This document shows positions 49,471-58,713 of a stretch of DNA of 64,000 nt, piece by piece. A program made the translations under genes and the position numbers. Position 1 is the stretch's first letter, and each line of letters opens with the position of its first letter. Where the stretch lies: assembly GCF_002918555.1 (NCBI RefSeq), contig NZ_PQMB01000002.1:659169-723168 (forward strand). Reading direction: 5' to 3'. Source of the stretch: Citrobacter amalonaticus (lineage in GTDB: Bacteria > Pseudomonadota > Gammaproteobacteria > Enterobacterales > Enterobacteriaceae). The notes below the pieces were generated by a model, which saw only the letters and a program-made list of their open reading frames with translations, made no database searches and was not told where the DNA came from.

Positions 49471-51687
49471 ATGCGGTGGATCCTGTTCATCTTCTTTTGT
49501 CTGCTGGGCGCTCCCGCCCATGCTGTCGCCATACCCGGCGTGACGACCGGAGCGACCACCGACGCACAGGCGGCCCCCGCACCGGTACCCAATATTGAAC
49601 AAAAGAAAGCCGCCTATGCCGCGCTGGCGGACGTGCTGGAAAATGATACATCGCGTAAAGAACTTATTGAGCAACTACGTACCGTTGCCGCCACGCCCCC
49701 CGCAGAACCCGTGCCCAGGATCACGCCGCCAACCGTGGCAGAAGAGAAAACCGTACTGGAAAATGTCACGGATATCAGCCGCCATTATGGTGAGGCCCTC
49801 TCGGGTCGCTTTGCCCAGCTTTATCGCAACATTACCGATGCGCCGCACAAACCCTTCAATACTCAAACCTTCACCAATGCCCTGACCCACTTTCTGATGC
49901 TCGCCGCCGCCGTGTTCGGCTTTTACTGGCTCATTCGTCTGTGCGCGCTGCCGCTGTATCGCAAAATGGGGCAATGGGCGCGAAAGAAAAACCGCGACCG
50001 CAGCAACTGGCTACAGCTTCCGGCGATGATTATCAGTGCGTTTATTATCGATCTCCTGCTGCTGGCGCTGACGCTCTTCGTGGGGCAGGTACTCAGCGAC
50101 AATCTGAACGCGGGAAGTTCCACCATCGCTTTCCAGCAAAGCCTGTTCCTGAACGCTTTTGCGCTTATTGAGTTTTTCAAAGCCATCCTGCGGCTGATCT
50201 TCTGTCCTGGCGTGCCTGAACTACGTCCGTTTGCCATTCAGGATGCCAACGCGCGCTACTGGAACCGGCGTCTGAGTTCGCTGAGCAGTCTGATTGGCTA
50301 CGGCCTGATCGTTGCCGTCCCTATTATCTCCAACCAGGTCAACGTGCAGGTTGGCGCGATGGCGAATGTCATCATTATGCTGTGTATTACGCTCTGGGCG
50401 CTGTATCTGATTTTTCACAACAAAAAAGAGATTACTCAGCATTTGCTCAATCTGGCGGATCGTTCGTTGGCCTTTTTCAGCCTCTTTATCCGCGCCTTTG
50501 CGTTAATCTGGCACTGGCTGGCGAGCGCCTACTTTGTCGTGCTGTTTTTCTTTTCACTTTTCGATCCCGGCAACAGCCTGAAATTTATGATGGGCGCCAC
50601 GGTGCACAGCCTGCTGATTATCGGTATTGCCGCCTTTGTTTCTGGCGTATTTTCTCGCTGGATTGCCAAAACAATTACCCTGTCGCCGCACACTCAGCGT
50701 AACTACCCGGAACTGCAAAAGCGGCTGAACGGCTGGCTTTCGACGGCGCTGAAGGTGGCACGGTTCCTGACGGTCTGCGTGGCTATCATGCTACTGCTCA
50801 ATGCCTGGAGTCTTTTTGATTTCTGGAACTGGTTGCATAACGGTGCGGGAGAAAAAACGGTGGATATTCTGATCCGCATCGCGCTGATCCTGTTTTTCTC
50901 CGCCGTAGGCTGGACGGTTCTCGCCAGCCTGATAGAAAACCGGCTGGCATCTGACATTCACGGTCGCCCGCTGCCCAGCGCCCGAACCCGAACGCTGCTG
51001 ACGCTTTTTCGCAACGCCCTGGCGGTGGTCATCAGTACCATTACCATCATGATTGTGCTGTCAGAGATTGGCGTCAATATCGCGCCGCTGCTGGCAGGCG
51101 CCGGTGCATTAGGGCTGGCAATTTCCTTCGGTTCGCAAACGCTGGTCAAGGATATTATCACTGGCGTATTTATTCAGTTTGAAAACGGGATGAACACTGG
51201 CGATCTGGTGACGATTGGCCCACTCACCGGCACGGTGGAGAGAATGTCGATACGTTCGGTCGGCGTGCGCCAGGATACCGGGGCTTACCACATTATTCCG
51301 TGGTCATCGATTACAACGTTTGCCAACTTTGTTCGCGGTATTGGCTCTGTGGTCGCCAATTACGACGTGGACAGACACGAAGATGCGGACAAAGCCAACC
51401 AGGCACTGAAAGATGCCGTAGCTGCGGTCATGGAGACGGAAGGCATTCGTGGGTTGATTATCGGCGAGCCGTCATTTTCCGGCATTGTGGGACTCACCAA
51501 TACGGCGTTTACGCTGCGGGTATCGTTTACGACTCTGCCGCTGAAGCAATGGACAGTACGCTTTGCCCTGGATACGCAGGTGAAAAAACATTTCGATCTG
51601 GCGAATATCCGCGCGCCAGTGCAAACGTATCAGGTCTTGCCATCCCCGGCAGCAAATCCGCTGCCGCCGGGTGAACCCACGATCTAG
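49471..51687 (+). CDS. ybiO: Mechanosensitive channel YbiO (MscM)
   Basis: YbiO is a large MscS-family mechanosensitive channel that opens at low membrane tension. The 738-residue protein has a signal-like N-terminus ([18 protein letters not shown]) and a periplasmic coiled region (about residues 25-120). Multiple helices lead to the MscS core, with the pore-lining helix [29 protein letters not shown] (about residues 540-568) and a cytosolic vestibule. It is preceded by GGAGGAG. Its TAG stop overlaps the rlmF stop in the palindrome CTAG. Confidence 0.92.
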   Translation: MRWILFIFFCLLGAPAHAVAIPGVTTGATTDAQAAPAPVPNIEQKKAAYAALADVLENDTSRKELIEQLRTVAATPPAEPVPRITPPTVAEEKTVLENVTDISRHYGEALSGRFAQLYRNITDAPHKPFNTQTFTNALTHFLMLAAAVFGFYWLIRLCALPLYRKMGQWARKKNRDRSNWLQLPAMIISAFIIDLLLLALTLFVGQVLSDNLNAGSSTIAFQQSLFLNAFALIEFFKAILRLIFCPGVPELRPFAIQDANARYWNRRLSSLSSLIGYGLIVAVPIISNQVNVQVGAMANVIIMLCITLWALYLIFHNKKEITQHLLNLADRSLAFFSLFIRAFALIWHWLASAYFVVLFFFSLFDPGNSLKFMMGATVHSLLIIGIAAFVSGVFSRWIAKTITLSPHTQRNYPELQKRLNGWLSTALKVARFLTVCVAIMLLLNAWSLFDFWNWLHNGAGEKTVDILIRIALILFFSAVGWTVLASLIENRLASDIHGRPLPSARTRTLLTLFRNALAVVISTITIMIVLSEIGVNIAPLLAGAGALGLAISFGSQTLVKDIITGVFIQFENGMNTGDLVTIGPLTGTVERMSIRSVGVRQDTGAYHIIPWSSITTFANFVRGIGSVVANYDVDRHEDADKANQALKDAVAAVMETEGIRGLIIGEPSFSGIVGLTNTAFTLRVSFTTLPLKQWTVRFALDTQVKKHFDLANIRAPVQTYQVLPSPAANPLPPGEPTI

Positions 51688-52610
51688 CGCTGACGCGCCA
51701 TAAATCGGCTACGCTGATCGTTATCCATAAAGCTCCAGGCGATAAAGCGACTCTGCTTTTGCCCCTGGGCCATCTCTTTTTTCACCACTTTCACGGCCCC
51801 AACGTCGGTCAGCGCACGATACAGCGGCGGCAGGTTTTCACCACGCGACACCAGGGTGGTAAACCACATCACCTGACGTCCAAAGACCTGGCTCTCTGCA
51901 ATCATCTTTTTGATAAACGCGACCTCACCGCCTTCGCACCACAGCTCCTGCTGCTGACCGCCAAAATTCAGCGCGTCGTCTTTATCCTGCCCAAGATTAC
52001 GCCGCTTGCGTTCGCTTCCGGCGCGTGCCGCCGCTGCCGAATCGTGAAATGGAGGATTGCACAACGTGGCGTCATACTGCTCATTCTTATGAATAATGCC
52101 CGTAAAGATGGCAGCAGAATCCTGCTGGCGGCGTAAGCGGATTGCCCGGTTCAGCGCCGGATTCGCCTTGATAATCGCCTGCGCGCTCGCCAGCGCCGCC
52201 TCATGCGTTTCACTACCGGTAAAGCGCCAGCCATATTCATGTACGCCGATAAGCGGATAAATGCAGTTAGCCCCCACGCCAACGTCAAGAATACTCGCGC
52301 TGGCAGGGATCGTCCCGGTCGTCTCACCAAGCAGATCCGCCAGATGGTGGATGTAGTCTGCACGACCGGGCACCGGCGGGCATAAAAAGCCGTCGGGAAT
52401 ATCCCAGTTAGCGACCGCATAGAAATGTGCCAGCAACGCCTTGTTCAGCGCTTTCACCGCCAGCGGGCTGGCGAAATCAACACTTTGCTCCCCCGCGGGC
52501 GTACGGGTGAGATATTGCGTCAGCTCGGGCGCGGCCTGACAAAGCGCGGCAAGATCGTATCGACCGTGGTGACGGTTACGCGGGTGTAATCCCGGTTTCT
52601 GGGGGGACAT
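51684..52610 (-). CDS. rlmF: 23S rRNA adenine(1618)-N6 methyltransferase RlmF
   Basis: RlmF (YbiN) uses SAM to methylate A1618 of 23S rRNA at N6. The 308-residue protein has the SAM-binding block [16 protein letters not shown] and the N6-adenine catalytic motif NPPF in [11 protein letters not shown]. The N-terminus is basic ([19 protein letters not shown]). It is convergent with ybiO, the two stop codons sharing the four bases 51684-51687. Confidence 0.95.
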   Translation of the reverse strand: MSPQKPGLHPRNRHHGRYDLAALCQAAPELTQYLTRTPAGEQSVDFASPLAVKALNKALLAHFYAVANWDIPDGFLCPPVPGRADYIHHLADLLGETTGTIPASASILDVGVGANCIYPLIGVHEYGWRFTGSETHEAALASAQAIIKANPALNRAIRLRRQQDSAAIFTGIIHKNEQYDATLCNPPFHDSAAAARAGSERKRRNLGQDKDDALNFGGQQQELWCEGGEVAFIKKMIAESQVFGRQVMWFTTLVSRGENLPPLYRALTDVGAVKVVKKEMAQGQKQSRFIAWSFMDNDQRSRFMARQR

Positions 52611-52894
52611 AGCATTCTCCTTTTAGCAGCGGCGTAAGATACCCGCTTAACGCCACAGGGTAAACATGGCTGACGTGAAAAACCGTCACCCCGTGCCAGC
52701 CTTACGCTCCCTCGCAAAAGGTCGGCGATAAAACCACAAAAATCAGTACTCTACATGTCATTGATCTGTCAACATTTGTCAAATAATTTTGTTCAAAAAA
52801 CAAGCAGATCACACTCAATTTTTTGCGTTATCTGTCCTTCAATGACGTCCTAAACTTATCTGGCACTACCTGTTATTTCTTAGAGGATATCACT

Positions 52895-53155
52895 ATGAAG
52901 ACATGCCTCACATTGCTTGTTGCCACCGTACTTAGCGGCCTGGCGCTTGCAGCCTCTGCTGCTCAACCGGTTACCCATCCCGATACCGGTCAGCTAAGAG
53001 CCGCAGGTACCGTCTCTGCAACGGGTGCAACAAACCTGAGCGATCTGGAAGATAAACTGGCGGAAAAAGCCCATGAACAGGGCGCGAAAGGCTTTGTGGT
53101 TAATTCTGCCGGCGGTAATAACCAGATGTATGGCACCGCGACTATCTATAGATAG
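52895..53155 (+). CDS. mcbA: McbA, YhcN/DUF1471-family periplasmic protein
   Basis: McbA (YbiM) is a small secreted protein, in E. coli controlled by McbR and linked to colanic acid and biofilm mucoidy. The 86-residue preprotein has a signal peptide (MKTCLTLLVATVLSGLALAASA, cleaved before AQPV). One DUF1471 domain follows (GTVSATGATNLSDLEDKLAEKAHEQGAKGFVVNS...MYGTATIYR). The start at 52895 follows AGAGGAT. Its paralogue YbiJ is at 53837. In K-12 fiu and ybiX separate this gene from ybiI; here they are absent. Confidence 0.92.
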   Translation: MKTCLTLLVATVLSGLALAASAAQPVTHPDTGQLRAAGTVSATGATNLSDLEDKLAEKAHEQGAKGFVVNSAGGNNQMYGTATIYR

Positions 53156-53166
53156 TCATTTCACCG

Positions 53167-53190
53167 ATAACTGCATTCCCGGGAATGCAG
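53167..53190 (+). terminator. mcbA terminator
   Basis: AACTGCATTCCC and GGGAATGCAGTT form a perfect 12-bp inverted repeat followed by TATT, just after the mcbA stop. Confidence 0.8.
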
Positions 53191-53285
53191 TTTATTCCTG
53201 ACGTCCCCCGTCGCCTTGACGGGCCATTTTTTGCCCCCATATTGACTATACTTATTGACACAATACGACATTGTGGGAGTGAATA

Positions 53286-53552
53286 ATGGCTTCAGGTTGG
53301 GCAAATGATGATGCCGTCAACGAACAGATCAACAGTACAATTGAAGATGCTGTTGCACGTGTTCGCGGTGAATTACCGGGCGGTGAAAGTCTGTATGAAT
53401 GTGAAGAATGTGGCGATCCTATTCCGGAAGCACGGCGCAAGGCCGTTCCGGGCGTAAGATTATGCCTGAACTGCCAGCAGGAGAAAGATTCAAATAACTC
53501 AATCTATTCAGGATATAATCGCAGAGGTTCGAAAGACAGCCAGCTACGTTGA
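53286..53552 (+). CDS. ybiI: YbiI, DksA/TraR-type zinc finger protein
   Basis: This 88-residue protein has a four-cysteine zinc finger of the DksA/TraR family: CEEC at about residues 38-41 and CLNC at about 59-62, separated by GDPIPEARRKAVPGVRL. The N-terminal helix is short, unlike the long coiled coil of DksA, so an RNA polymerase role is possible but unproven. A GGGAG ribosome site precedes the start. It stands alone between mcbA and ybiJ. Confidence 0.92.
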   Translation: MASGWANDDAVNEQINSTIEDAVARVRGELPGGESLYECEECGDPIPEARRKAVPGVRLCLNCQQEKDSNNSIYSGYNRRGSKDSQLR

Positions 53553-53836
53553 CCTGACTTTACCGAATAACGGCGCGCAAGCGCTTTCCTTTACGCTCAC
53601 GTAATTTTATAAACTGCGTGGCAAAATGTGCCCTTATCACACCGACTGTGAAGCGCACTGACAAGAACTGTAAATCCTGCCCCTGAATTAATTAATAATC
53701 AATAAGTTATTTGTTATTCAAAATATTTGATTAATGTGGTCAATTCTCTTCGATTTTATCTCCCGGAAAAAAACGTGATACTTATCACATCGACGAAACA
53801 ACGTCCTCCTTAAAAATAACCTGCGAGAAATTAACG

Positions 53837-54097
53837 ATGAAAACCATTAAATACGCTGTTGCTGCTGTTGCCCTGTCTACCCTGTCTTTTGGTGTTTTTG
53901 CTGCAGAATCGGTTACCCCGGCTCAGGCGCAAAGCATGAATAAAATTGGCGTTGTGTCTGCAGAAGGCGCAACCACGCTGGATGGCCTGGAAGCGAAACT
54001 GGCTGAGAAAGCGGCGGCAGCTGGCGCGAGCGGCTACAGCATCACTTCCGCAACCAACAACAACAAAATGAGCGGTACCGCGGTTATCTATAAATAA
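53837..54097 (+). CDS. ybiJ: YbiJ, YhcN/DUF1471-family periplasmic protein
   Basis: This is an 86-residue secreted protein with a signal peptide (MKTIKYAVAAVALSTLSFGVFA, cleaved before AESV) and one DUF1471 domain (KIGVVSAEGATTLDGLEAKLAEKAAAAGASGYSITS...MSGTAVIYK). It is a paralogue of McbA 680 bp upstream, sharing the TLDGLE/NLSDLE helix and the GTAVIYK/GTATIYR end. Related proteins respond to acid, peroxide and biofilm cues. A terminator follows. Confidence 0.92.
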   Translation: MKTIKYAVAAVALSTLSFGVFAAESVTPAQAQSMNKIGVVSAEGATTLDGLEAKLAEKAAAAGASGYSITSATNNNKMSGTAVIYK

Positions 54098-54183
54098 CCG
54101 ACAGATTTCCTGTTTTACCCGGTCTGTATTGCCAACAGACTCTGCTGCTCCAACCCTCATTGACCCTGTGTTACCCTTTGTTT

Positions 54184-54213
54184 GCCCGTCCGCCACTGGA
54201 CGGGCTTTTTTTT
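54184..54213 (+). terminator. ybiJ terminator
   Basis: GCCCGTCC and GGACGGGC form an 8-bp stem around GCCACT, followed by a long T run (more than eight T's). It abuts the 3' end of the convergent gene ybiC. Confidence 0.88.
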
Positions 54214-54215
54214 GC

Positions 54216-55301
54216 TCAGCATTCCAGTTGTCGGCAAAACGCCTGTAGCGTCGTTTCCGGCATTCCAGTCTGCCGCGCCGCATCGCAAATAGCCTGCCAG
54301 CTACCGGCATCAAGCGGAATGCCTTGTGCCAGACGTTCATTACGCATGCCCACTTCCCACTCTCCCGGTAGTAATACCGGCGCATCATCGGCATGTGGGG
54401 ACGCTTTAACCCACCCGGCGAACGCCGCCACCTGCTCGTCACAATCTGGCGCGCCAAACAGCTCTGGATTAATGACTATTGTCGTCATGCAATTAATGAT
54501 GGCATCTGCACTCTCCTGCAACGTCTCCTGATGCGTCGTTTTCCCACCCGAAAGCGCCCCGCCCAGAATTTCGCACATTGCCGCCAGGGCATACCCCTTG
54601 TGCTGAGCGAAGGTTAACAGCGAGCCTAATGGCGAAACCTGCATGACGGCAGGATCGGTCGTGGGCACGCCGGCAGCATCAATCAGACACCCTTCAGGAA
54701 CCGCCACGCCCTTATGCCAGGCCACGCGCGTTTTACCAAAAGCAATGGCGCTGGTGGCATAATCCAGCAATAGCGGAAAATCATTTTTACGGGGAAAAAC
54801 AACGCAAAACGGATCCGTGCCGAACCGACTGTCACGCCCGTTAAAGGGCGCCACCATCGGAATACCCACCACATTAACAAAATGGATGGAGACAAATCCT
54901 GCCGCTGCGCACTGCTCCGCCCAATAGCCAATGCGCCCGATATGATGAGCGTTATGTAAAGCAACGGCGGCAATGCCGTATTTCTGCGCTTTTTCAATCC
55001 CCAGCGTCATGGCCTCACGTGCGACAACCTGGCCGAAGCCACAATCCCCCTCGAGAGTGACGATCGCCCCGGCGTCTTTCACTATCTTTGCATGACGGTT
55101 GATTTGCAGATGCCCCTGAGAGAATGAGCGGATATAGCTGGGAATCATGCCGATACCGTGTGAGTCATGCCCGGCAAGGTTGGCGGCTATCAGATGATCG
55201 GCCACCTGTTGCGCTTCCTGCTCATGGCTTCCCATCTGGCGGAAAACAGCCTGAATAAAGGCGTGCAGCGTCTGCGCGTGGAAGCGATGTCCACTTTTCA
55301 T
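54216..55301 (-). CDS. ybiC: Hydroxycarboxylate dehydrogenase B (YbiC/HcxB)
   Basis: YbiC belongs to the malate/L-lactate dehydrogenase (Ldh2) family of NAD(P)-dependent 2-hydroxyacid dehydrogenases; the E. coli enzyme reduces hydroxypyruvate-type and phenylpyruvate-type acids. The 361-residue protein has the family blocks GHDSHGIGMIPSYI (catalytic His), AALHNAHHIGRIGYWAE-like VALHNAHHIGRIGY and KGYALAAMCEILGGALSGG. The start at 55301 (MKSGHRF) gives the E. coli length; an ATG at 55352 would add 17 basic residues and is rejected. Confidence 0.91.
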   Translation of the reverse strand: MKSGHRFHAQTLHAFIQAVFRQMGSHEQEAQQVADHLIAANLAGHDSHGIGMIPSYIRSFSQGHLQINRHAKIVKDAGAIVTLEGDCGFGQVVAREAMTLGIEKAQKYGIAAVALHNAHHIGRIGYWAEQCAAAGFVSIHFVNVVGIPMVAPFNGRDSRFGTDPFCVVFPRKNDFPLLLDYATSAIAFGKTRVAWHKGVAVPEGCLIDAAGVPTTDPAVMQVSPLGSLLTFAQHKGYALAAMCEILGGALSGGKTTHQETLQESADAIINCMTTIVINPELFGAPDCDEQVAAFAGWVKASPHADDAPVLLPGEWEVGMRNERLAQGIPLDAGSWQAICDAARQTGMPETTLQAFCRQLEC

Positions 55302-55467
55302 TGTTAACTCCTGTTGCGTTGCGTGCTTGTTGTGTTTCTTATTTTTCAACAAGCTATGCTGCGCTTAGCAGACGGAGAGGTCAACAAACGTGCAGAAATT
55401 TCATATTGCGGAATAAGGCCAGACCTGAGGGACAGATCCGGCATCTGAATAAATTCGCCAGCAGAAA

Positions 55468-56436
55468 TCAGAAGCTTTGATCGATTCGCGCCAGTCCTTC
55501 CGCCATCGTTGCAACTTCTCCTGTCGCCACCAGGCAGCAGGCCATCTGGATTTTCAGCGATACCGGTACGGGTTCACTCCCCGCCACACAACGTTCAATC
55601 CAGCGAGCTGTCGTTTCCGGATCTTTGGCAGCCGGTAGCGGCACCGGTTCGTCAGGCATCTCACTCTGTCTGTCCTGCAACACCCGAACTCCCGCGCTGT
55701 CGATCAGGCTGATCTGCGGGCAGCGCAGCGGGTTGGCGTACACTTCACCTTCGGTACCGTGCATGAGCAATCCCCGGCCACCGATATCACCAAAGAACTT
55801 CGCTACCCGCGAGACGTACTCTGGATGTGAAACGCTGGCAAGGCGCAGAGCGGCATCTTCTGCAAACGGCGTTGCCAGTTTTGCTAATGTGTGCGCACTG
55901 TTACGCACCCCCATACGCCAGCGCATCGCCAGCTGTTTCTCCAGCGGCGGACAGAAGGCGCTGACCGGGATAAAGACCGGCTGATGACCATCAAGTTTTG
56001 CCTGCGCCTGCCCGGCGTGCAGCGTTGGCTCAATCCCCATCAGCTGAAAGAGGGTTTCCGTCAGAACGCGGGTTGGATCTTCACTCACCCCGTGAACCAC
56101 AACCGGAAAACCCAGCTTGTGAAGCAGGATAGCCAGCAGCGGCGTCAGGTTGGCCTGTTTACGTGCGCCGTTGTAGCTGGGGATTACGATCGGCATCGGT
56201 TTAGCAACGGGAGGCGTCAGGCGGAGGGTGTGGTTCTGCATGGCTTCATAAAAACCCAGCATCTCCGCTTCACCTTCGCCTTTGATACGCAACGCGATCA
56301 ACACGCCGCCCATTTCAAGATCCGGCACTGCGCCATTTAGCATCTGGCTGTACAGACCGCGCGCGGTGTCCTGATCCAGATCGCGCGCATGGTTTTTACC
56401 GCGCCCGATCTCTTTAATGATTTTGCGATAGTCCAT
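55468..56436 (-). CDS. ybiB: YbiB, TrpD2-type nucleic-acid-binding protein
   Basis: YbiB has the fold of glycosyltransferase family 3 (anthranilate phosphoribosyltransferase-like) but in E. coli binds nucleic acids and lacks that enzyme activity. The 322-residue protein has GRGKNHARDLDQDTARGLYSQMLNG at the N-terminus and the YNGARKQANLTPLLAILLHKLGFPVVVHG block. It lies 29 bp downstream of dinG on the same strand and belongs to the same SOS-controlled unit in E. coli. Confidence 0.9.
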   Translation of the reverse strand: MDYRKIIKEIGRGKNHARDLDQDTARGLYSQMLNGAVPDLEMGGVLIALRIKGEGEAEMLGFYEAMQNHTLRLTPPVAKPMPIVIPSYNGARKQANLTPLLAILLHKLGFPVVVHGVSEDPTRVLTETLFQLMGIEPTLHAGQAQAKLDGHQPVFIPVSAFCPPLEKQLAMRWRMGVRNSAHTLAKLATPFAEDAALRLASVSHPEYVSRVAKFFGDIGGRGLLMHGTEGEVYANPLRCPQISLIDSAGVRVLQDRQSEMPDEPVPLPAAKDPETTARWIERCVAGSEPVPVSLKIQMACCLVATGEVATMAEGLARIDQSF

Positions 56437-56465
56437 CGAAAACTCCTTGCTTCAAACTCACATCA

Positions 56466-58616
56466 TTAACGCCGCCGACGGCGCGTGGGTTTCGCTTTTT
56501 CTTTTGGTTTTACTATAACGTCTGGCACGGCGGGTTGCTCTATCGGAAATACAGGTAACGCATTCAGTAAGCGCGAACCGTAATTTTTGGTGAACAAACG
56601 CTTGTCATAGATCACCACTTCTCCCCAGCAACTGTGACTACGGATCAGACGTCCCACCTGCTGAATAAGATTAAACGAGGCACTTGGCAAACTCTGGACT
56701 TCGAACGGATAACGGTTCAGGCTTTTCAGCCACTCGCCTTCGGTGATCACGACCGGGCTGTCGACAGGCGGAAAAGCGATCTTATGGATATGTACCTGGC
56801 TGAGTAAATCCCCCTTCAGATCCAGACCCTCAGCAAAGGACTGTAAGCCCACCAGCACGCTGCGCTCGCCGTTTTCAACGCGCTTGCGGTGCAGCTCCAC
56901 CAGCCGATAGCGAGGCTGATCGCCCTGCACAAGCAGCAGCAGGCGGAGATCGGTCACATATTCGAGAAAGCGCTGCATCGCCCGCCCGCTGGCAAACAGC
57001 ACCAGCATGCCATGATGCTTTTTGCTCTCAAGCTGTTCGCGGAAAAACGCCGCCATTTCGGCAATGTGCTGTTCTTCGTTATCGATGAGCGGCTCATAGC
57101 GCATCCGGGGAATGACAATTTTTCCCTGCTCACAGTGGTTGAACGGTGAATCGAGCGCAACAAAGCGATCTCCGGCTTTCTCTTTCAGACCGCTCATCTC
57201 CTGCAAACGCGAAAAGCTGTTGAGCGATCGCAGCGTCGCTGAAGTGACGATTATATGCGGCACGCTGCGCCAGAGCAGCCTTTCCAGCTGATCGCTGACG
57301 CGGATCCCTACGCAGTGAAACCAGACGTGAATTTGCCCGTCGCGCACATCCCGCGTTGTCCATTTAGTCACCGGCGCACCGGAGGACTGGGCTAACGAGG
57401 CGAGCCTCCAGAGTTTGCTTTGTGCTTCAAACATCCCCAACGCACGGTTCATCTGCAACAGCATCCGGTGCAGACGTACCACGTCGTGACTTCCCGTTTT
57501 CTCACTGAGATCGTTGAGAAACAGTTCGGCAAGCCCGCGCAGCATCTCTGTCAGCTTCGCCAGCCGCTGGCAGATCTCCATCACCTCGTCTGGCAGCTCA
57601 CCCATAGCAAAGCGGTACTCCGCCTCCTGAGCCACGGGCATATACAGATTAAGAATGTTATTGAGTGAGGCGATCAGCTCATACAACTCTTCGCAATGCG
57701 CGTTAAGGCGCTCAGGGTTCGCCAGCGGCGGCGTCGTTTTGGGGCGAAATTGTTCAAGGCAGGTCGCCACCAGCTTTGTAAAAAGATCCAACTGCAACCG
57801 ATACCACGGCGCCGTAATTTCCGCGCTCATCTCCAGCGCATCGCGTGCCACATCCGGCAGGTGATGGCCTTCATCCAGGACCAGCAGCAAATTTTTTGGA
57901 TCCGGCAGCACCGCTTCGCTTTCCATTGCCGCCATCACCAGCGCATGGTTCGCCACCACCACTTCTGCTTCCTGAATCTCGCGGCGGGCAACAAAAAAGG
58001 GGCATTCCCGATAGTAGTGACAGTTTCGGTTCAGGCAGCTGGCTTTGTCAGTGCTCAGGCGTCGCCAGAGGTCATCATTAATGGCAATGTCTGTATGATC
58101 GCGCAGGCCGTCCCATCGGTAGGTGTCGAGATCGCCCTTCAGCTTTGCGCAGCGCTTTTGTTCTTCCTGGTTATTCGGCGTCAGTTCGTCGTCCAGAAAG
58201 GCCAGCAGATCCTGCTGTGTCGGCTCAGTGCTGGCCAGCGCCGTCAGATTGCGCGGGCAGACGTAGCGCCCACGACCAAACGCGGCGGTAAAGCGCAGAT
58301 CGGGAATGATTTTTCGCAGCAATGGCAGATCTTTACTGTAGATCTGATCCTGAAGCGCAACGTTCGCAGTACTCACCACCAGCGTTTTTTGCTCTTCGCG
58401 GGCGATGGCAATACCCGGAATAAGATAAGAGAGGGTTTTCCCGACCCCGGTGGGCGCCTCAATCGCCAGATGCCGCCCCTCTTCTCCGCTAAGCGTTTTC
58501 GCGACATCAGCAATCATCTGCCGCTGTGGCGCACGGGGAATAAAGTCGGGGATCTGTTCCGAAAGCGCCTTATACCAGGCAGCAATTTGCGCTTTTAGCG
58601 CAGCGGTTAATGCCAT
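56466..58616 (-). CDS. dinG: DNA damage-inducible helicase DinG
   Basis: DinG is an XPD-like 5'-3' superfamily 2 DNA helicase with a [4Fe-4S] cluster that resolves R-loops and blocked forks. The 716-residue protein has Walker A APTGVGKT (about residue 49-56), the DEGH box in LVLDEGHHLP and cluster cysteines including CPRN, CLNRNCHYYRECPF. The C-terminal helicase motif QVGRLIRS is followed by a basic tail (KPTRRRRR). The start at 58616 matches E. coli; in-frame codons upstream run into the rhlE 3' end. A degenerate LexA box lies just upstream. Confidence 0.95.
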   Translation of the reverse strand: MALTAALKAQIAAWYKALSEQIPDFIPRAPQRQMIADVAKTLSGEEGRHLAIEAPTGVGKTLSYLIPGIAIAREEQKTLVVSTANVALQDQIYSKDLPLLRKIIPDLRFTAAFGRGRYVCPRNLTALASTEPTQQDLLAFLDDELTPNNQEEQKRCAKLKGDLDTYRWDGLRDHTDIAINDDLWRRLSTDKASCLNRNCHYYRECPFFVARREIQEAEVVVANHALVMAAMESEAVLPDPKNLLLVLDEGHHLPDVARDALEMSAEITAPWYRLQLDLFTKLVATCLEQFRPKTTPPLANPERLNAHCEELYELIASLNNILNLYMPVAQEAEYRFAMGELPDEVMEICQRLAKLTEMLRGLAELFLNDLSEKTGSHDVVRLHRMLLQMNRALGMFEAQSKLWRLASLAQSSGAPVTKWTTRDVRDGQIHVWFHCVGIRVSDQLERLLWRSVPHIIVTSATLRSLNSFSRLQEMSGLKEKAGDRFVALDSPFNHCEQGKIVIPRMRYEPLIDNEEQHIAEMAAFFREQLESKKHHGMLVLFASGRAMQRFLEYVTDLRLLLLVQGDQPRYRLVELHRKRVENGERSVLVGLQSFAEGLDLKGDLLSQVHIHKIAFPPVDSPVVITEGEWLKSLNRYPFEVQSLPSASFNLIQQVGRLIRSHSCWGEVVIYDKRLFTKNYGSRLLNALPVFPIEQPAVPDVIVKPKEKAKPTRRRRR

Positions 58617-58630
58617 GAGAAAACCTGAAA

Positions 58631-58650
58631 TACTGTATAAACAGCCACTA
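58631..58650 (-). promoter_or_regulatory. Degenerate LexA box of dinG-ybiB
   Basis: On the minus strand TAGTGGCTGTTTATACAGTA aligns with the LexA consensus TACTG(TA)5CAGTA, with a strong right half and a weak left half (GTG for CTG). It starts 15 bp upstream of the dinG ATG. The E. coli dinG box is similarly asymmetric. Confidence 0.65.
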
Positions 58651-58683
58651 TTGTGGCATTTTCTGAACCCTGTCGCAAAAAGA

Positions 58684-58709
58684 AAAGCCCGACCTTTCGG
58701 CCGGGCTCG
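58684..58709 (-). terminator. rhlE terminator
   Basis: On the minus strand AGCCCGGCC, GAAA loop and GGTCGGGCT are followed by TTTTCTTTTT, a standard intrinsic terminator just past the rhlE stop. Confidence 0.88.
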
Positions 58710-58713
58710 CAAA

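Noticed and set aside
57696-58598. Plus-strand open frame of 300 codons
   Set aside because: Antisense shadow of dinG, which carries full helicase and Fe-S motifs on the other strand.
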